From Acanthosoma haemorrhoidale (lineage: Eukaryota; Arthropoda; Insecta; Hemiptera; Acanthosomatidae): a stretch of DNA of 64,000 bases. Below, piece after piece: positions 47,828-59,330 of this stretch. The notes below the pieces were generated by a model. That model made no database searches. It was not told the origin of the DNA and was given only the letters and a program-made list of their open reading frames with translations. A program made the position numbers and the translations under genes. Numbering within the stretch: position 1 is the first letter of the stretch; each line of letters begins with the position of its first letter. The DNA lies in the NCBI GenBank assembly GCA_930367205.1, contig OV884015.1, positions 37,129,288-37,193,287 of the forward strand, written 5' to 3'.

Positions 47828-48215
47828 CATCTTTATTGTGATAAAATTACAATCTGCCTTATTAGGCAATATGTAATTGTGATAAATGTTCTCATTCTTT
47901 CTTTATTACAATATTCATCCGCTCGTTCAAACGTAGCCCAGAGATTTCCGAAGTCCACATGGTTGTCACCTCCCTCTCATACGAAAGAGGAAGCGGAGTC
48001 TTAGGAAGTCCCTCACGCTTCTCCGTCAGCCCGTAACTGCATACGAGCCAGTGGATCCTGACCAAGAGCCCGAGAGTCACAGACGCTCAGGACATGATTG
48101 GAGAAACTTGTCATTGCCAGGACTCCCACTGTCACGTTCTTATAGCAGGTCACAAGGCCTCTTTAGTCTCCGAGGAGGATTATAGAGATGTGGTTGGAAA
48201 GGTTACTATGGAATT
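47828..48215 (-). repeat. dispersed repeat family A, long antisense copy
   Basis: One of the two most complete copies. The plus strand reads CATCTTTATTGTGATAAAAT, TACAATCTGCCTTATTAGGC, CCACATGGTTGTCACCTCCC, GAGGAAGCGGAGTCTTAGG, CATACGAGCCAGTGGATCC, CACAGACGCTCAGGACATGA, CCAGGACTCCCACTGTCACG and CTCTTTAGTCTCCGAGGAGG. On the sense (minus) strand the 3' end carries an AATAAA-type signal. Confidence 0.75.
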
Positions 48216-48289
48216 TGATGAACTTGGAAGGAATGAGTTCAAGAATGTAGGGTATTTTAAGATCGTCATGTAGCTTTTAGATGGATAAA

Positions 48290-48780
48290 TAATTTTTACA
48301 GTGGCTATCGAAGACAGCCAAACGATCAAATGAACCACTATTCTCGAATGGAAGTAGAGGCATTATCTACGGACTCGGCAATCGATCGGCGAGTAGAATG
48401 AATAGAGAGAATAGCCACTAATAGAGACAAGAGGGAGAGGTGTGGAATGAGTAAAAGCAGACTAGGACATTGGGGGCAGGTGGCTCGGCACGCGTGAATC
48501 CCGAAGCCGGGAGCCGGGTAATTTGTTTAATAGCTCCTGTGGGGCTACCGTGCCTCGAGGTGGCCTCTCTATCTTGTTAGTGCTTATCTCATCCTGCCAT
48601 CCTTCTAGCAGAACATCTTCCTCGTCTGACGACAGAGCCAAGTCAAGTACCGAAAACTGACGACACATTAGCTAAAGGTGTTCTAATAATATCGGTCAAT
48701 CTACAGTTTGGACAGGCAGCTTCTCCATGGATCCATGCCGGTGACCCGTACCATGGGATGGTTCGTATACTGATGGAGTA
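48290..48780. promoter_or_regulatory. unique GC-rich block, candidate regulatory element
   Basis: Non-repetitive and GC-rich. Near 48480-48530 it carries GGCTCGGCACGCGTGAATCC and GGGAGCCGGGTAATTTG, loosely resembling the second half of the duplicated block at 53521-53570. The 68-codon minus frame at 48462-48668 is acidic but has no recognised family. Confidence 0.3.
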
Positions 48781-48867
48781 CTCATTTAAATAAATATAAA
48801 CTAAAAGCATGCTTATTATTACGTCTACCCCCCCCCCCGTCATCTTCCTCTTTAATTAATTAATTTT

Positions 48868-49148
48868 TTAAATCTTTATTCTGATAAAATTTCAGCCTTG
48901 TTGGACAATAAGTAATTGTGTTCAATGTTCTCATCCGTACCATATTTACAATTCTTCATTTACTCATTCGTAGAGTATTTACAAACAACTCAGGTACCGC
49001 CCAAATCCACTCGGTTGTCACCTTCACATGCGAAATAGGAAGCAGAATCTGGGGGTCCATGCTCCTTTATCAGCCACGTAACCGCATTCGAGCCAGTGGA
49101 GGCTAATCAAGAGCGCGAGAGCCACAAACGCTCAGGACTTGATCAAAA
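48868..49148 (-). repeat. dispersed repeat family A, antisense copy
   Basis: TTTATTCTGATAAAATTTCA, GACAATAAGTAATTGTGTTC, ATTCGTAGAGTATTTACAAA, GGTTGTCACCTTCACATGCG and CAAACGCTCAGGACTTGATC follow the family order with about 20% divergence. Confidence 0.7.
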
Positions 49149-49294
49149 ATAAAGTAAAATAAATTGTAAACCTCAATTAAGAAATATATACCTGTGAAAA
49201 TTGTGAGCTTGATAAATTATAACACAGCAAAAGATTTGCAATGAATTTTGTTATCAAAGAAAAATTCAGAAAACGATTACAGTCTTAGATCTTA

Positions 49295-49620
49295 GTTAAA
49301 AATCCTCCTTGACTTTTAATTACGGTTTTGACAACTCTAAGCATCCTTTCAATGAGGTCGTTTAATTTTTTTTGAAACTAATGTTGCGTCAACAACTTTT
49401 CCGAATCCCCATAAGATGTTTTTGAGAAATTGCAGCATGTTCTCCCACCTGCCTATCGAGTTCTTTCCACACCAATTCGATTGGGTTGTAATGGCCACTT
49501 CACAATTTTTATGATTCCCTTCTGATCTTCAATTTCTTTTAAAAATCCTGTACACGACTTGGAAGTGTGTTCGGGATCGTTGTCTCGCTATATAATGATA
49601 TTTGAACCAATTTATTTGCC
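49295..49620 (-). pseudogene. Tc1-like transposase C-terminal relic
   Basis: The minus strand gives VQDF and a KKLKIRRE segment. Then come NPIELVWKELDRQVGEHAAI (the conserved Asn-Pro-Ile-Glu block with the third catalytic residue), SQKHLMGIRK, and after frame breaks the tail LKGCLELSKP / SQGGFL. Several stops are present, and the DNA-binding N-terminus and first Asp are missing. It is a different Tc1 lineage from the relic at 35780. Confidence 0.75.
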
Positions 49621-49639
49621 AATATTACAATATTTAGGA

Positions 49640-50785
49640 CGGACTTTAACTTTTTTTAGGAAATGTATGTACATATTTTTTAATGGCATTGAATGATTCC
49701 TAGGCAAACCAGCCTACACAAAATTGACTCTGCATATCGGCGGTCTGCCCATCGGTCGTCTCTCGAGGCAAGGTACCTCAATTGGAGAGGCATAACCTGA
49801 CAAAATGTCAAGTAGTTATATTTGTTGTAATTGTATTTTTTTTCATCGGCCCCTTTCCCGTAGCTGAATTCCAAATTTTTGAGCCCCCCCCCTTCTTTGT
49901 TCATTGTGAAAGCTTCTGAAATTTTGGACGATTCTTGATCATATTTTTTTACCAATGCATCTTAGAGGGGGAAATTGTGATTCAAAGCTGTAGACTGTTC
50001 AGTTTGCTACAACATTTGTGTGCAATTTTTTTTATAAATGTACATCAAATTGTTAAACAATGTCTTTTAATTGAAAAAACTCAGGATTAACTTGTGTTCC
50101 GATTGTTGCATGTGTGTGAACAATGATTGCCAAAATAAAAATGACTGATTATTTGTATTTATTTTACAAATTTCCATAATTATTACTGAATTATTTTTTA
50201 TAACAAATTTTAATTTTATTCATAACGTTCATTTTTATTTAATTTAATAACCTACCGTTACTTTAATCATCAGATAAACAATCTATTGTAAGACTTCACG
50301 GCATGTGTTCAATCGATTTGTTTGATATTTAAGAGGAGGGGGGATGGTAAGAAATCAGACCTGCACCACCCAGAATATTAATATTTGAGCTGTTATAAAG
50401 TTAAATCAATTGTTAGAATTTGGTCCTTCAGAATTGTTTGCACGCTCTAGTACCTACAGTTTCTCCTCTACCCTGAACTCAACAACCGACCCGTACTATT
50501 TTATGGGTTCCATGGTACATGTTGTCCAATAAGCCAGTCACTTTGTAGTACGACATTTCCAGTAGCTTTTGTGCGCATCATTGTAGATGTACTGAAAAAA
50601 CAACTGACTTTTTTTTATAATACAATAATTTAAAAAAATGGACATGGGCACCAAATCTGATGAAAATTCGTTAAAACCTATATAAATAAAGTAACTAACA
50701 ATATTCTGGAGCAGAATACTTAGTTAATTAAAAAAAAACTGTGATATTTTTGTTCCAATATTTAATAACTATGATCAGTGTCAGT
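49640..50785. other. AT-rich spacer, nothing recognised
   Basis: No gene or known repeat recognised. A C run lies near 49884. Confidence 0.4.
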
Positions 50786-50789
50786 TCTA

Positions 50790-51420
50790 TTATATATTCA
50801 GTAAGCGTCCTCCCCGAGACCATAGAGGCACAGGGGGCGCTTAAGCGGCAATTTGGTGGTCACAAGGAGCAGAGATACATAAGGGCCAACCTTAGTAAGA
50901 AACCTACAATTATCTATCGGCCAAAATTACCGCCCGGGGGATATTAGGTTTATCCTTAATATAAGGGTTGTGGGTCACGAGGTCCCGTTCAGGGACCAGG
51001 GTTTCGAGAAAAAGGTTTCAACCTTTAGAAGGGGGTGTGCGCGCGCGGACACAGATTCCCACACCAACAAATTACCAAGGAACACCGCCTCTTTAATAGA
51101 TATCAATAATAGCGACTGTGGGGGAGTCAAAGACGAAAAAACGGATCTATTACCTAACCCTTGATCACAATTACATCAGCCTTCAGGTATATTCCAATTG
51201 GAAGAGTTCTCTTGCTGGCTTTCGTTACCTCAATTAACCTTAAGTGAGACTGTTCAGTCAATGCGGTGTTTAAGGCAGTTTAAGACGGTCTGTTTTAGGG
51301 CTGTTTTGTTCCTGAGATTGGGCGAGAAAAAATATATATATGGAAAACTGGCGCTCCCAATTATCAAAACAACAATTGATGTAATTGTTCGGATTGCCTT
51401 AATTCGAAGATAAACATATA
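50790..51420. promoter_or_regulatory. 630 bp unique block, candidate enhancer
   Basis: A long non-repetitive block with several AT-core sites in a complex background: CTACAATTATC, CAATTAACCTTAAG, and the palindrome AACAATT-5-AATTGTT at 51371-51389. Three unrelated short frames (68, 64 and 71 codons) cover it without recognisable domains. I infer cis-regulatory function by analogy with the block at 27400. Confidence 0.35.
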
Positions 51421-51424
51421 CTAG

Positions 51425-53450
51425 TGGAACCATGGATCACTGGCGTTTCCACTTTACTTAAAAGAGTTTTGTTTTTTAAATCAATTATGAATTAAATTGT
51501 ATTTAATATATATATTAAAAATAGTACAATCAAGTTCATAATTTAAGTTTAAAAAGATCAAGTCAAGCATGGCACAATGAAAACAACTGTATTGACTTTT
51601 TGCGATTATAGAACCTTTTGTTATAATATTGCATATTATTAATCACCCTTAATAACCTTTTCATTAAGATTATTTTATTTTATTGCAGTAATTGAATTAA
51701 TGACCTTTTATTATTTGTCAAAGGGTTGGTTATGTTCATCTTCATCGGAGCTTCATAATAATAATTGCTAGTATACCTAATAAAAATTATGTCTGTACGT
51801 AAAACACCGGCTGAGTTAATATTGCGAACACGTTTTTAATTACCTTTTGTTACTCCACCTAAGTCACGACACATGATGCGTGTTATTAACCAGGACGTCA
51901 AGATTTTTAAATTTGACAATACTTGTGGATAAAAAAATCTTTAATTACTAAGCAATATTTTAGTGGGCTTTCATATTTTTTGCGAAGATGCTTTCATTTT
52001 TAGCATCATTGTGGCATCAAATGGTAGAACCATGAAACATTTTCAGTGAGCATTTATCAGTGCCGCCTTGTAAGTAGCGAAGAAGTTGGTTTTGAACCAA
52101 AACAAATAAAACTATATACTGTTATTGAATTCTATATCTTTAATTTTTTACCGTTTTTTAAATTACAATAAATTAGAACGCTACAAGTTATTAACTAACT
52201 AATGACACTTAATCATGTTTTAGGAAGATCCCTGTAGGTGACATGTCTTTCTGTGTTCAAATGTAAAGAAAAATCAAGTGTCTTCACCATTATTGGTTGG
52301 TTGTTTCTTATGGGTGTAAGACCAAGCAGTCATCTATTCCTTTCAGATCAATGTCTAGTTTAGTATACGAGCAATGACTCCAGGACCCAGGGCCCCCAGA
52401 AGCCGGCTGAGATCTCCCCCACATGCCAGGTAGAGATTCTCACCTGAACAGAGTCACAGGTGGAAACATAATGGGGTTCGAAATTCGCAGAGATTGAAGG
52501 TCAGTAAATCATTATTTACTGAAAGGTTGGCTTTCCACCAAGGTCCAATTTCTGATTATTTTGAGTTATGTCTTTTTTTCAATGACGGCATAATTTTAAT
52601 GTATTTTTTTTCTATATTTTACAGAGCGAGTCTTCCAAATGACAAATAATTACTTTTATGATATTTGCTGCTTTCTGTCAATGTTAAATATAAATAGCAG
52701 GGACTGAATAGTATGTATCTATTTAACCAACGCTTAACTGTTGTATAAATTCAATTTAGTTTATAATTGTTGTAGATAATATAATTATGATAATGATTAA
52801 AACGTGTGCATAATATCTTTCCAAATTTTATTAATTATTAATTTGTCGCAAATTTTCGGACTGATATCAGTGACATGGTGTATCATTCAAACGTAAATAA
52901 ATTAAATGCCATTACATTTTTTGTTTTAATGTTTCCTGGCTATGAAATCATCATGATAGTATAAATTATGTTATTTATTCAAACTTCTGTGGGGATGAGT
53001 TATAGTGGTAGGTTACTAAGGGTTGTCGGTGCAATGTGCTAAGTAAAATCGCATTGTCAGATCTGTGAAAATCGCTATTGAATTAAATTTTAAAACTCAA
53101 TCTGTTTATATATCCGCACAGTACAGCCCTATACACTTCACATCTATTCTAGAATTCATTGTTGTTGTTTTTTGTTGTACGTGAATAGGGTCTAATAGTG
53201 TACAGTATATGTTTTTATCTTAGAGATGTAAATAAATTTTGTTCGCTGTTTATAAAAAAAATTCGATCTTAACGTTCAATCGTCAAGTGTAAAATATTTA
53301 ATAATAATATAGCTATACTCTACCCTTTTAAAAGGGTGTTAACTAAGTTTGAAGGGCTCGTGCGTTTTCTACCCTTATGTCGCTACCAAATATCCTCGTT
53401 GTAATGACAATATGACAAGGTTCCGTATATTTTTTCTGATTTAATAAAAA
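51425..53450. other. AT-rich spacer, nothing firmly recognised
   Basis: A small GC-richer patch at 52380-52480 has no coding content that I recognise. Otherwise AT-rich. Confidence 0.4.
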
Positions 53451-53460
53451 AAAATAACTC

Positions 53461-53600
53461 GGTTGAAGGCGAGTGCCGTGGGAATGGCCTGAGGCTGTTC
53501 ACGACTGGAGGGATTACCCGAGCACGCGTGCCCGTCGGCGATGGTGGCTGGGAACCGGTGAGCTAATTGGGACATGGACTAATCAACGCACTTTACCCTA
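53461..53600. promoter_or_regulatory. duplicated GC-rich block, copy 2 (candidate enhancer)
   Basis: Partner of 33061-33190 in the same orientation: CCGTGGGAATGGCC, TTCACGACTGG, GGATTACCCGAGC, GGCTGGGAACCGG, GCTAATTGGGACA, GGACTAATCAA. This copy also has a perfect GGATTA (Otx/Bicoid-type) core near 53511 where copy 1 has CCATTA. No transposon hallmarks. Confidence 0.4.
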
Positions 53601-53741
53601 GCTCTTCACTCCTAACCCAAGCCCTCCATCTAATACACGACAATCGTTAATAAAAGCTTATAAAAATACTCTGACAAGCAGCTAGCTTATACGGTGTTTT
53701 GGCTGGTTATGTGTTCTTACTTCGAAGGATACTGTATATAG

Positions 53742-54118
53742 AAACATGTTTATTGTGATAAAATTACAATCTGCACAATAAGTAATTGTGATAAATGTTT
53801 TCATTCATACCATGTTTACAATTTTTATTCACTCACCTATTTATACAGTATTTAAGAACAGCCCAGACATCTCCGAAGTCCATATGGTTGTCACCTCCCT
53901 CTCATACTAAAGAGGAATCGGAGTCTTGGGAAGTCCCCCACGCTCCTTAGTCAACCGCGTCACTGGATAAGAGCCAGGGGAGGCTGGCCAAGAGCACGAG
54001 AGCCACAGACGCTGTGATGATTGGAGAAACTAGCCATTGCCAGGACTCCCACAGTCACGTACTTATAGCACAAGGCCAATACCGCTTTAGTCTCTAAGGA
54101 GGATTATAGGGATGAGTG
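53742..54118 (-). repeat. dispersed repeat family A, long antisense copy
   Basis: Nearly full-length and close to 47828-48215: ATGTTTATTGTGATAAAAT, GGTTGTCACCTCCCTCTCAT, AAGTCCCCCACGCTCCTTAG, CCGCGTCACTGGATAAGAGC, ACTAGCCATTGCCAGGACTC and TTAGTCTCTAAGGAGGATTA. It begins about 140 bp after the duplicated GC-rich block. Confidence 0.75.
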
Positions 54119-54229
54119 GCGCAATGCAATGGCTGTGTTCAAAGTATAAAGAGGAAAAAACATTTTTTTCAATGTGTCGTTCCACTCAAACAGCATTAAC
54201 AAACTCAGTTTCCTCAGAGCAATGCAGAT

Positions 54230-54715
54230 GCAGAAAATGTTTAATGGGTCCAGTACTTAGGAATCACTATAGAAGGACGTGAGGAAATGCTGGCTGGGAC
54301 TGGCAAATTCAGTAAACTTTTTTATGGCATCAATAGCAATTTATTAAGTAAAAGGGAAATTTAAAAAACAAAAATAGTCGTTAATATGACAGAATAATGT
54401 CCTATTCTGTCTTACAAGAATGTTTCGTTGGTCTTGACCAGAAAGCAGGAAGTCTGTCTTCAGGCTACGAGGTACGATAACGCCGGAGAGTAGCTCGTAA
54501 AAAAGACTCGATAGCAATTACTAGAAGCTAGCGTTTAGGGTTATCAAATAGGAAGGATAATATGGCAGGAAAATCGTTTACCCATCACTAAAGGAGCCTA
54601 ATCTCACTTGGCACCAGGCAAAAGAGTACCCTACCCTTAGAAGAGAGTGGCGAAACTTCAGGAAATCCTCAACACTTTCTGGACGAAGATGGACAGAATA
54701 AGTAAGTAATTAGTG
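54230..54715 (+). pseudogene. LINE ORF2 relic (RT C-terminal part, RTE-like)
   Basis: Translation gives FQYLGITIEGREEMLAGTGK, the palm-end Tyr-Leu-Gly block, followed by YGINSNLLSKREI and, after stops, CPILSYKNVSLVLTRKQ, then ATRYDNAGE. The order matches the C-terminal third of RTE-type ORF2 proteins. Several stops are present and there is no catalytic FADD block. Confidence 0.55.
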
Positions 54716-54789
54716 GTATTCACTTCAAATTGAATTGTCTTTTGCGTATAAATAAATATAACCTACAACAGATGAAAGCATGATGGGAT

Positions 54790-55035
54790 GATATACATTC
54801 ATTTCTCCAAGGTACTACTGTCCTACAAGGGGCCTCATCAACCACACCCTGACTCTCCATATCCACATGTGGTCATTAACATCATCCGATCATCTTTTGC
54901 GATGGTAACTCTTTTTTCACCCTCCTCCTGAGGTAAAAGACTTCTGGCAATCTCTCCTCCCACATTCTTTCAACATGGCCCAAACACCTAAAATGTCCTG
55001 TTTTTATTACTCCCTCGGAATCCAATCATTTAAAT
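54790..55035 (-). pseudogene. LINE ORF2 C-terminal tail relic
   Basis: The minus strand reads HFRCLGHVERMWEERLPEVF and then a basic, Arg/Lys-rich stretch. This resembles the His-Val-x-Arg-Met tail typical of LINE ORF2 termini. It faces the relic at 54230 in opposite orientation, so it is a separate insertion. Confidence 0.5.
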
Positions 55036-55039
55036 TTTT

Positions 55040-57000
55040 CGTCTTACACTAATTAAATACGTTTTATGGCTGAAAATAACGAAAACAAGTTATTCCAGGT
55101 CCTGAACAGAGATGAGTAGACCTATTAGCCAGCCCTATCATTACAGAAGCTGCTTCCGTGAGAGGGGACACGAGCCAAAGCTTCTTTACATGATTGCTAG
55201 CTTCGGTAAAACTTCAGATCTCATATCAAACGAATTGAGTATTCAGTTATGGTAGTCATTTGAAAACTTTTCCTTGAATGAAATTCATAGTAAAAGTTTA
55301 TTCAAAAACATTTTCTACATCAGGTATGTCTGCTATATTTATTTTTATATATCTTTATTATTACTCTTACACCCATAAATGGATAGAATTATATTCAATA
55401 AAACAGCGAGGAGCCCTCACTAAGTATACATGTTTTTTAATGGTTTAGTTGCTGGCTGTGGGTCTAAATTAAGTGAATATCGTCCTATTTTTGACTTCTC
55501 ACAAGTTATTTATTTGCTATTCAGAAACGCTATCAGAAGTCTATACTGCCATTCTCAAGTTATAGAATGTTGATAACGACTGCGGTGTCTAACTTGTGGA
55601 GAATGGCAGCAAAGGCTGCTAGAAGAACTTGCGAATAAGAATTAAATAATTTGTGTGAATACAAAAATAGGCGGTTATTTATTTAATCTAAATTCACAAC
55701 AAGCAATGAAACCATAAGATACGAACATGTTAAAATTCTTGAGTACTTAGAGTAACATTCTGAGCAATCGAAAATAGCAGTACAAGCAACACTTTCTTTG
55801 ATCAACTTTCCTCATTATCATCTTGGAATCTACAAAAGATTTCCAAGATAATAAGAGTGTGTACAAATACAGACAGGTTTTAAACATGAAAAAGTACGGG
55901 GTACGGTGTGGGCAATTAAATGGGGTCCGGTATGTTTGCGCGACTGTAAACATGAACCAAACATCTAAACAAAACAGTTTACTGATGGAAACTTAACCTT
56001 TACAATTAAGAATAAGGCTGAAAGTCTTACCTGCTAATATCTCGGAGAATTAACAAAATGTATAGTACAAAGTACAAACTTTTTCCTCTGCCAAAACGTC
56101 TAATGGCCGACTGATTAGCAACAAGTGAAACTGATGTCATGTGCACTCCGCTATCAAGTTGCAGAAGCCTAGACTATTTACACCTAGAGTTCAGGACAGG
56201 CACTTTCACACTGTAATTGCCTGCGAAAGGAACAACTTTTCACACAGCTGGGTGCCAATGTTGTTTGCTTCTCATTTTGTAAGCATTATTCTATGTCGAC
56301 CTATATTAGGAAACAAAGACATTGTCCTTTGACTAAACATTAGTTACAATGTGGAGGATTCCGACGGAACCTTTCTTTGTGTTTGACTTTTGAATAAATG
56401 AAAGCATATCTGATTCCATTGCAAGGAGGGCATTCTCACATTACCTGCAGGTGTTAACTCAAGGTAGTACTGCACACAAACGGCGACAACACCAGGTCGT
56501 CATGCCATTGTCGACCGGGCACTTATTGACCTATGTCGACATCTTATTTTTTTTTCGCTTTATGCCAAGCCGACATTTGTTGGGATACAGTGCCTTTTTT
56601 AACCTTGTTGAAAATTAGTCATAAAACTGATACAAAAGTTCTGTTATTTTCAAAGTATAATTCACAACTCTTCGAACTATGCTAATTAGATTAGTTGTTT
56701 GTTCAGTAACGGGAACTATGAGAATAAAAATTAGGCGTGAAAAAAGTGTGGCCAATTTTGAAGGCCATTATCAATAAGATTTATTCCAGCTTAATGGATT
56801 TTTCATGTACTACACCGGTTGTAATAGGTTCAAAAATAATTAAAAGTCTACGAGACTGTTTAAGAAATAAAATTTTAATTTTATTATTTAATAACATTTG
56901 AAATATCCAGTCTGTTTCATTCTCTACATCTTTCGGATATGAATATTTCAATATAATTTATTTTCGTTCAGAAAATTGAAAAAAATCTGAATCTTATAGG
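55040..57000. other. AT-rich spacer with two small GC-shifted patches
   Basis: Patches at about 56100-56330 and 56450-56560 are somewhat more complex than the surroundings; the 63-codon frame at 56141 is unrecognised. No gene identified. Confidence 0.35.
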
Positions 57001-57002
57001 AG

Positions 57003-57125
57003 TTTTTTTTTTTTTATTTCAAAACCTCAAAAAGTAATACAAGTAACAAAATAATATAATAAAATAATTGAATTACAGATTTCTCCTCTTCCTGCCATTC
57101 ACAGATGCATTTGGAGGAGTGCAAA
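57003..57125 (-). mobile_element. LINE 3' end, antisense
   Basis: A T run at 57003-57017 (poly-A on the minus strand) is followed by AATTACAGATTTCTCCTCTT and CAGATGCATTTGGAGGAGTG. It pairs with 46622-46725 and with the 3' UTR of the LINE at 36400-39111. Confidence 0.5.
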
Positions 57126-57782
57126 TCTTATATGAGAAAAATGGCTTGTCATTTAATATTTGTTTCAAATAATTAGTATTGTCCTTATGGCAAAGCTTAA
57201 AAAAAATGAACTTATCAGTTTCCAAAATAAAATTTGAATAGATCAACAACTAAAATACTAAAATTATCTGTCCCATAATTTTATAAGATACAGTGTTGTA
57301 AAAATGTACATATAAACCAATATATATATATATATTAAAGACGAAAGTTAATTAAATTAAAAATTTTAAACACCAGTTCAGGTCCCGCCAATCGTTGAAG
57401 CAGTTGAGGAACATGGCGACAGAATGCTCCACGAATCGAGCTCTCTCCACTTCGCCTTTTAAGGTACACCATGGTTCCAATACATTGGGTTCTAGTGTCG
57501 AATCTAAGCTGCTTTAGCGACGTTTTAAGATATTAGCCTAGTATTTTATAGTAGTCTTTGATATTAGCGTTTATATGAAGCAATTACATTTAAACCGATT
57601 TACAACTCGTGTTTTATTATCATCTAACCATTGCCAAACGAGTCATGTAAAAAAAAAGTATTCTAAACTACAAAAACTATTCCGGTGCTACAATAATGTT
57701 CTTTTTCATACCCACTTAATGATATTGTTAATTCTCATTCATGATCTCGTTTATAACCGATCAGAATAACTTGTATGCACAA

Positions 57783-57915
57783 TGGTTATCTGTAAATTTA
57801 AAGGGGCTATGAAAAAAATAAATAAATCAATAAAAAAAAAAATAAAAAAAAATAATAATAAAAAAAAATAATAAATAAAAAAAAATAATAATAAATAAAA
57901 AAATCAGAATAATAA
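57783..57915 (+). mobile_element. LINE 3' tip (type C) with expanded A-rich tail
   Basis: Only the last ~25 bp of the element, TGTAAATTTAAAGGGGCTAT plus GAAAA, is present. About 100 bp of (AAT)n/(A)n simple repeat follows, probably a decayed and expanded poly-A tail. Confidence 0.6.
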
Positions 57916-58090
57916 TAGCTGTACCGTAACAATCAACCTCCACCGAGGATTCCCACACTCCTTACTCCTCTCACACCACCTTCAAGCAGGTCCTCCTAGT
58001 ACAAGGATCCGATCACCCTAAATATTTTATATTTCTCCCTCATCCTAAAATTCTAACTAGAGAGCTTAGAAAAAAAAAAAAAAAAAAAAA
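57916..58090 (+). mobile_element. LINE 3' end (type B) with poly-A and target-site duplication
   Basis: GCTGTACCGTAACAATCAAC, CTCCACCGAGGATTCCCACA and TCCTAGTACAAGGATCCGAT match 11590-12040 and 26520-26640. The insert ends in an A run (58070-58090) and is flanked by direct repeats containing ATCAGAATAATA at about 57903 and 58090. This is the textbook outcome of target-primed reverse transcription with strong 5' truncation. Confidence 0.85.
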
Positions 58091-58104
58091 TCAGAATAAT
58101 ATTC

Positions 58105-59330
58105 ATTTTTCTATATTTATTAATTATTTGTTTAATTTCTTGCTGGATTATTTAAAAGTTTTACTCGGAGATATTAGGGATACTTGTTATATGTTAAGTA
58201 AGATATTAATAAATAACCAAGATGGCTGAACGAATCAAAAGAATTGGATTTTCTTCTTAGTAATTTCTAATTTATTTTATTCAATTTTAAACCTTTGCCA
58301 TTTTGATAAAACAGCATATCTATTTGTAGAGTATCGAATTATTTGAGAGATTAGTTATATATTTTTCTATAGAACATCTATAGAAACTTTAGCTGGGTCT
58401 TAAAAAGCATGGTATCTTAAAAGCTTTACGAAAAAAAAAAACTACTCTAAGCAGAATCGGTGTCTTTATTATATTGTTATGACTTAGTAAAGGACTGTGC
58501 TATTTCGCTACCTCAGTGCAACAGTGAGGCAACTGTGGAATCTTATGTTTTGAATTATTTATCTCTTTTTGTAATAGAGACCAAATAGTATTGCTAATTG
58601 TATTTTAATTTTTTCATATTTGTCTCTAACTGTTCCAGTTTTACGATTTCTCTTCCCAAAAACAATGAGATGTCCAACTGCTGCACTGTGGTATGTAATT
58701 TCAAAATCATAGCTATTAGAAGACTCATTTTGCTTTCCCGAGATTTGCGGTCAAGAGTAGCACCGGGTTCGTAAGATTCGGTTTTGTTCCATCTTTTCAA
58801 ATCTAATTGTAGCCGGGTGATGACCATCATATATGATCCTGCATGATTACGTTCTCGTATGATCCAAGATCATCATAATTCCACCATGTTAAACTATCTC
58901 CTGCTTAACTAAAAAATCTTGTGTAAAATAGTCTTTAAATTAAATAAATCTGTCTAATAATGATGTGGAATATACACTAAAGCATCCATTGAAATTATGA
59001 CGCATCCCTTTTACATAGAATTTTTTTTCCTCTGGATTTTCTATATTATTTATTTAATTTAAATAATTATTGGTGATAGAATTTGACGCCCTTGGTGACT
59101 ATCGGTCTTCTATTCAAGAAGTAATCTTTAAAATTAACTATTATATGGCATTATATTTAGAACTTCATAACTCATTTGTACAGCACTAATAAAAATTACT
59201 ATGTGGTAGCCCATTCAAATCATTAACGTAATTTCGATTACAAACCAAAATTAATTAATTCAATTGATTAAAGCTAAGGTTTAAGGTATAAGGTAAAAAT
59301 TATAATATAACAACAAAATGCTGCTTCAGT
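58105..59330. other. AT-rich region downstream of the odd-type gene
   Basis: Contains a 78-codon minus frame at 58594-58830 with no recognised family. A TTTATT (AATAAA on minus) near 59048 could serve as a polyadenylation signal for the gene at 59862-62827, but the true 3' end is not visible. Confidence 0.3.

Noticed and set aside
58594..58830. 78-codon minus frame downstream of the odd-type gene
   Set aside because: Reasonable amino-acid composition but no recognised family, no splice or promoter signals.
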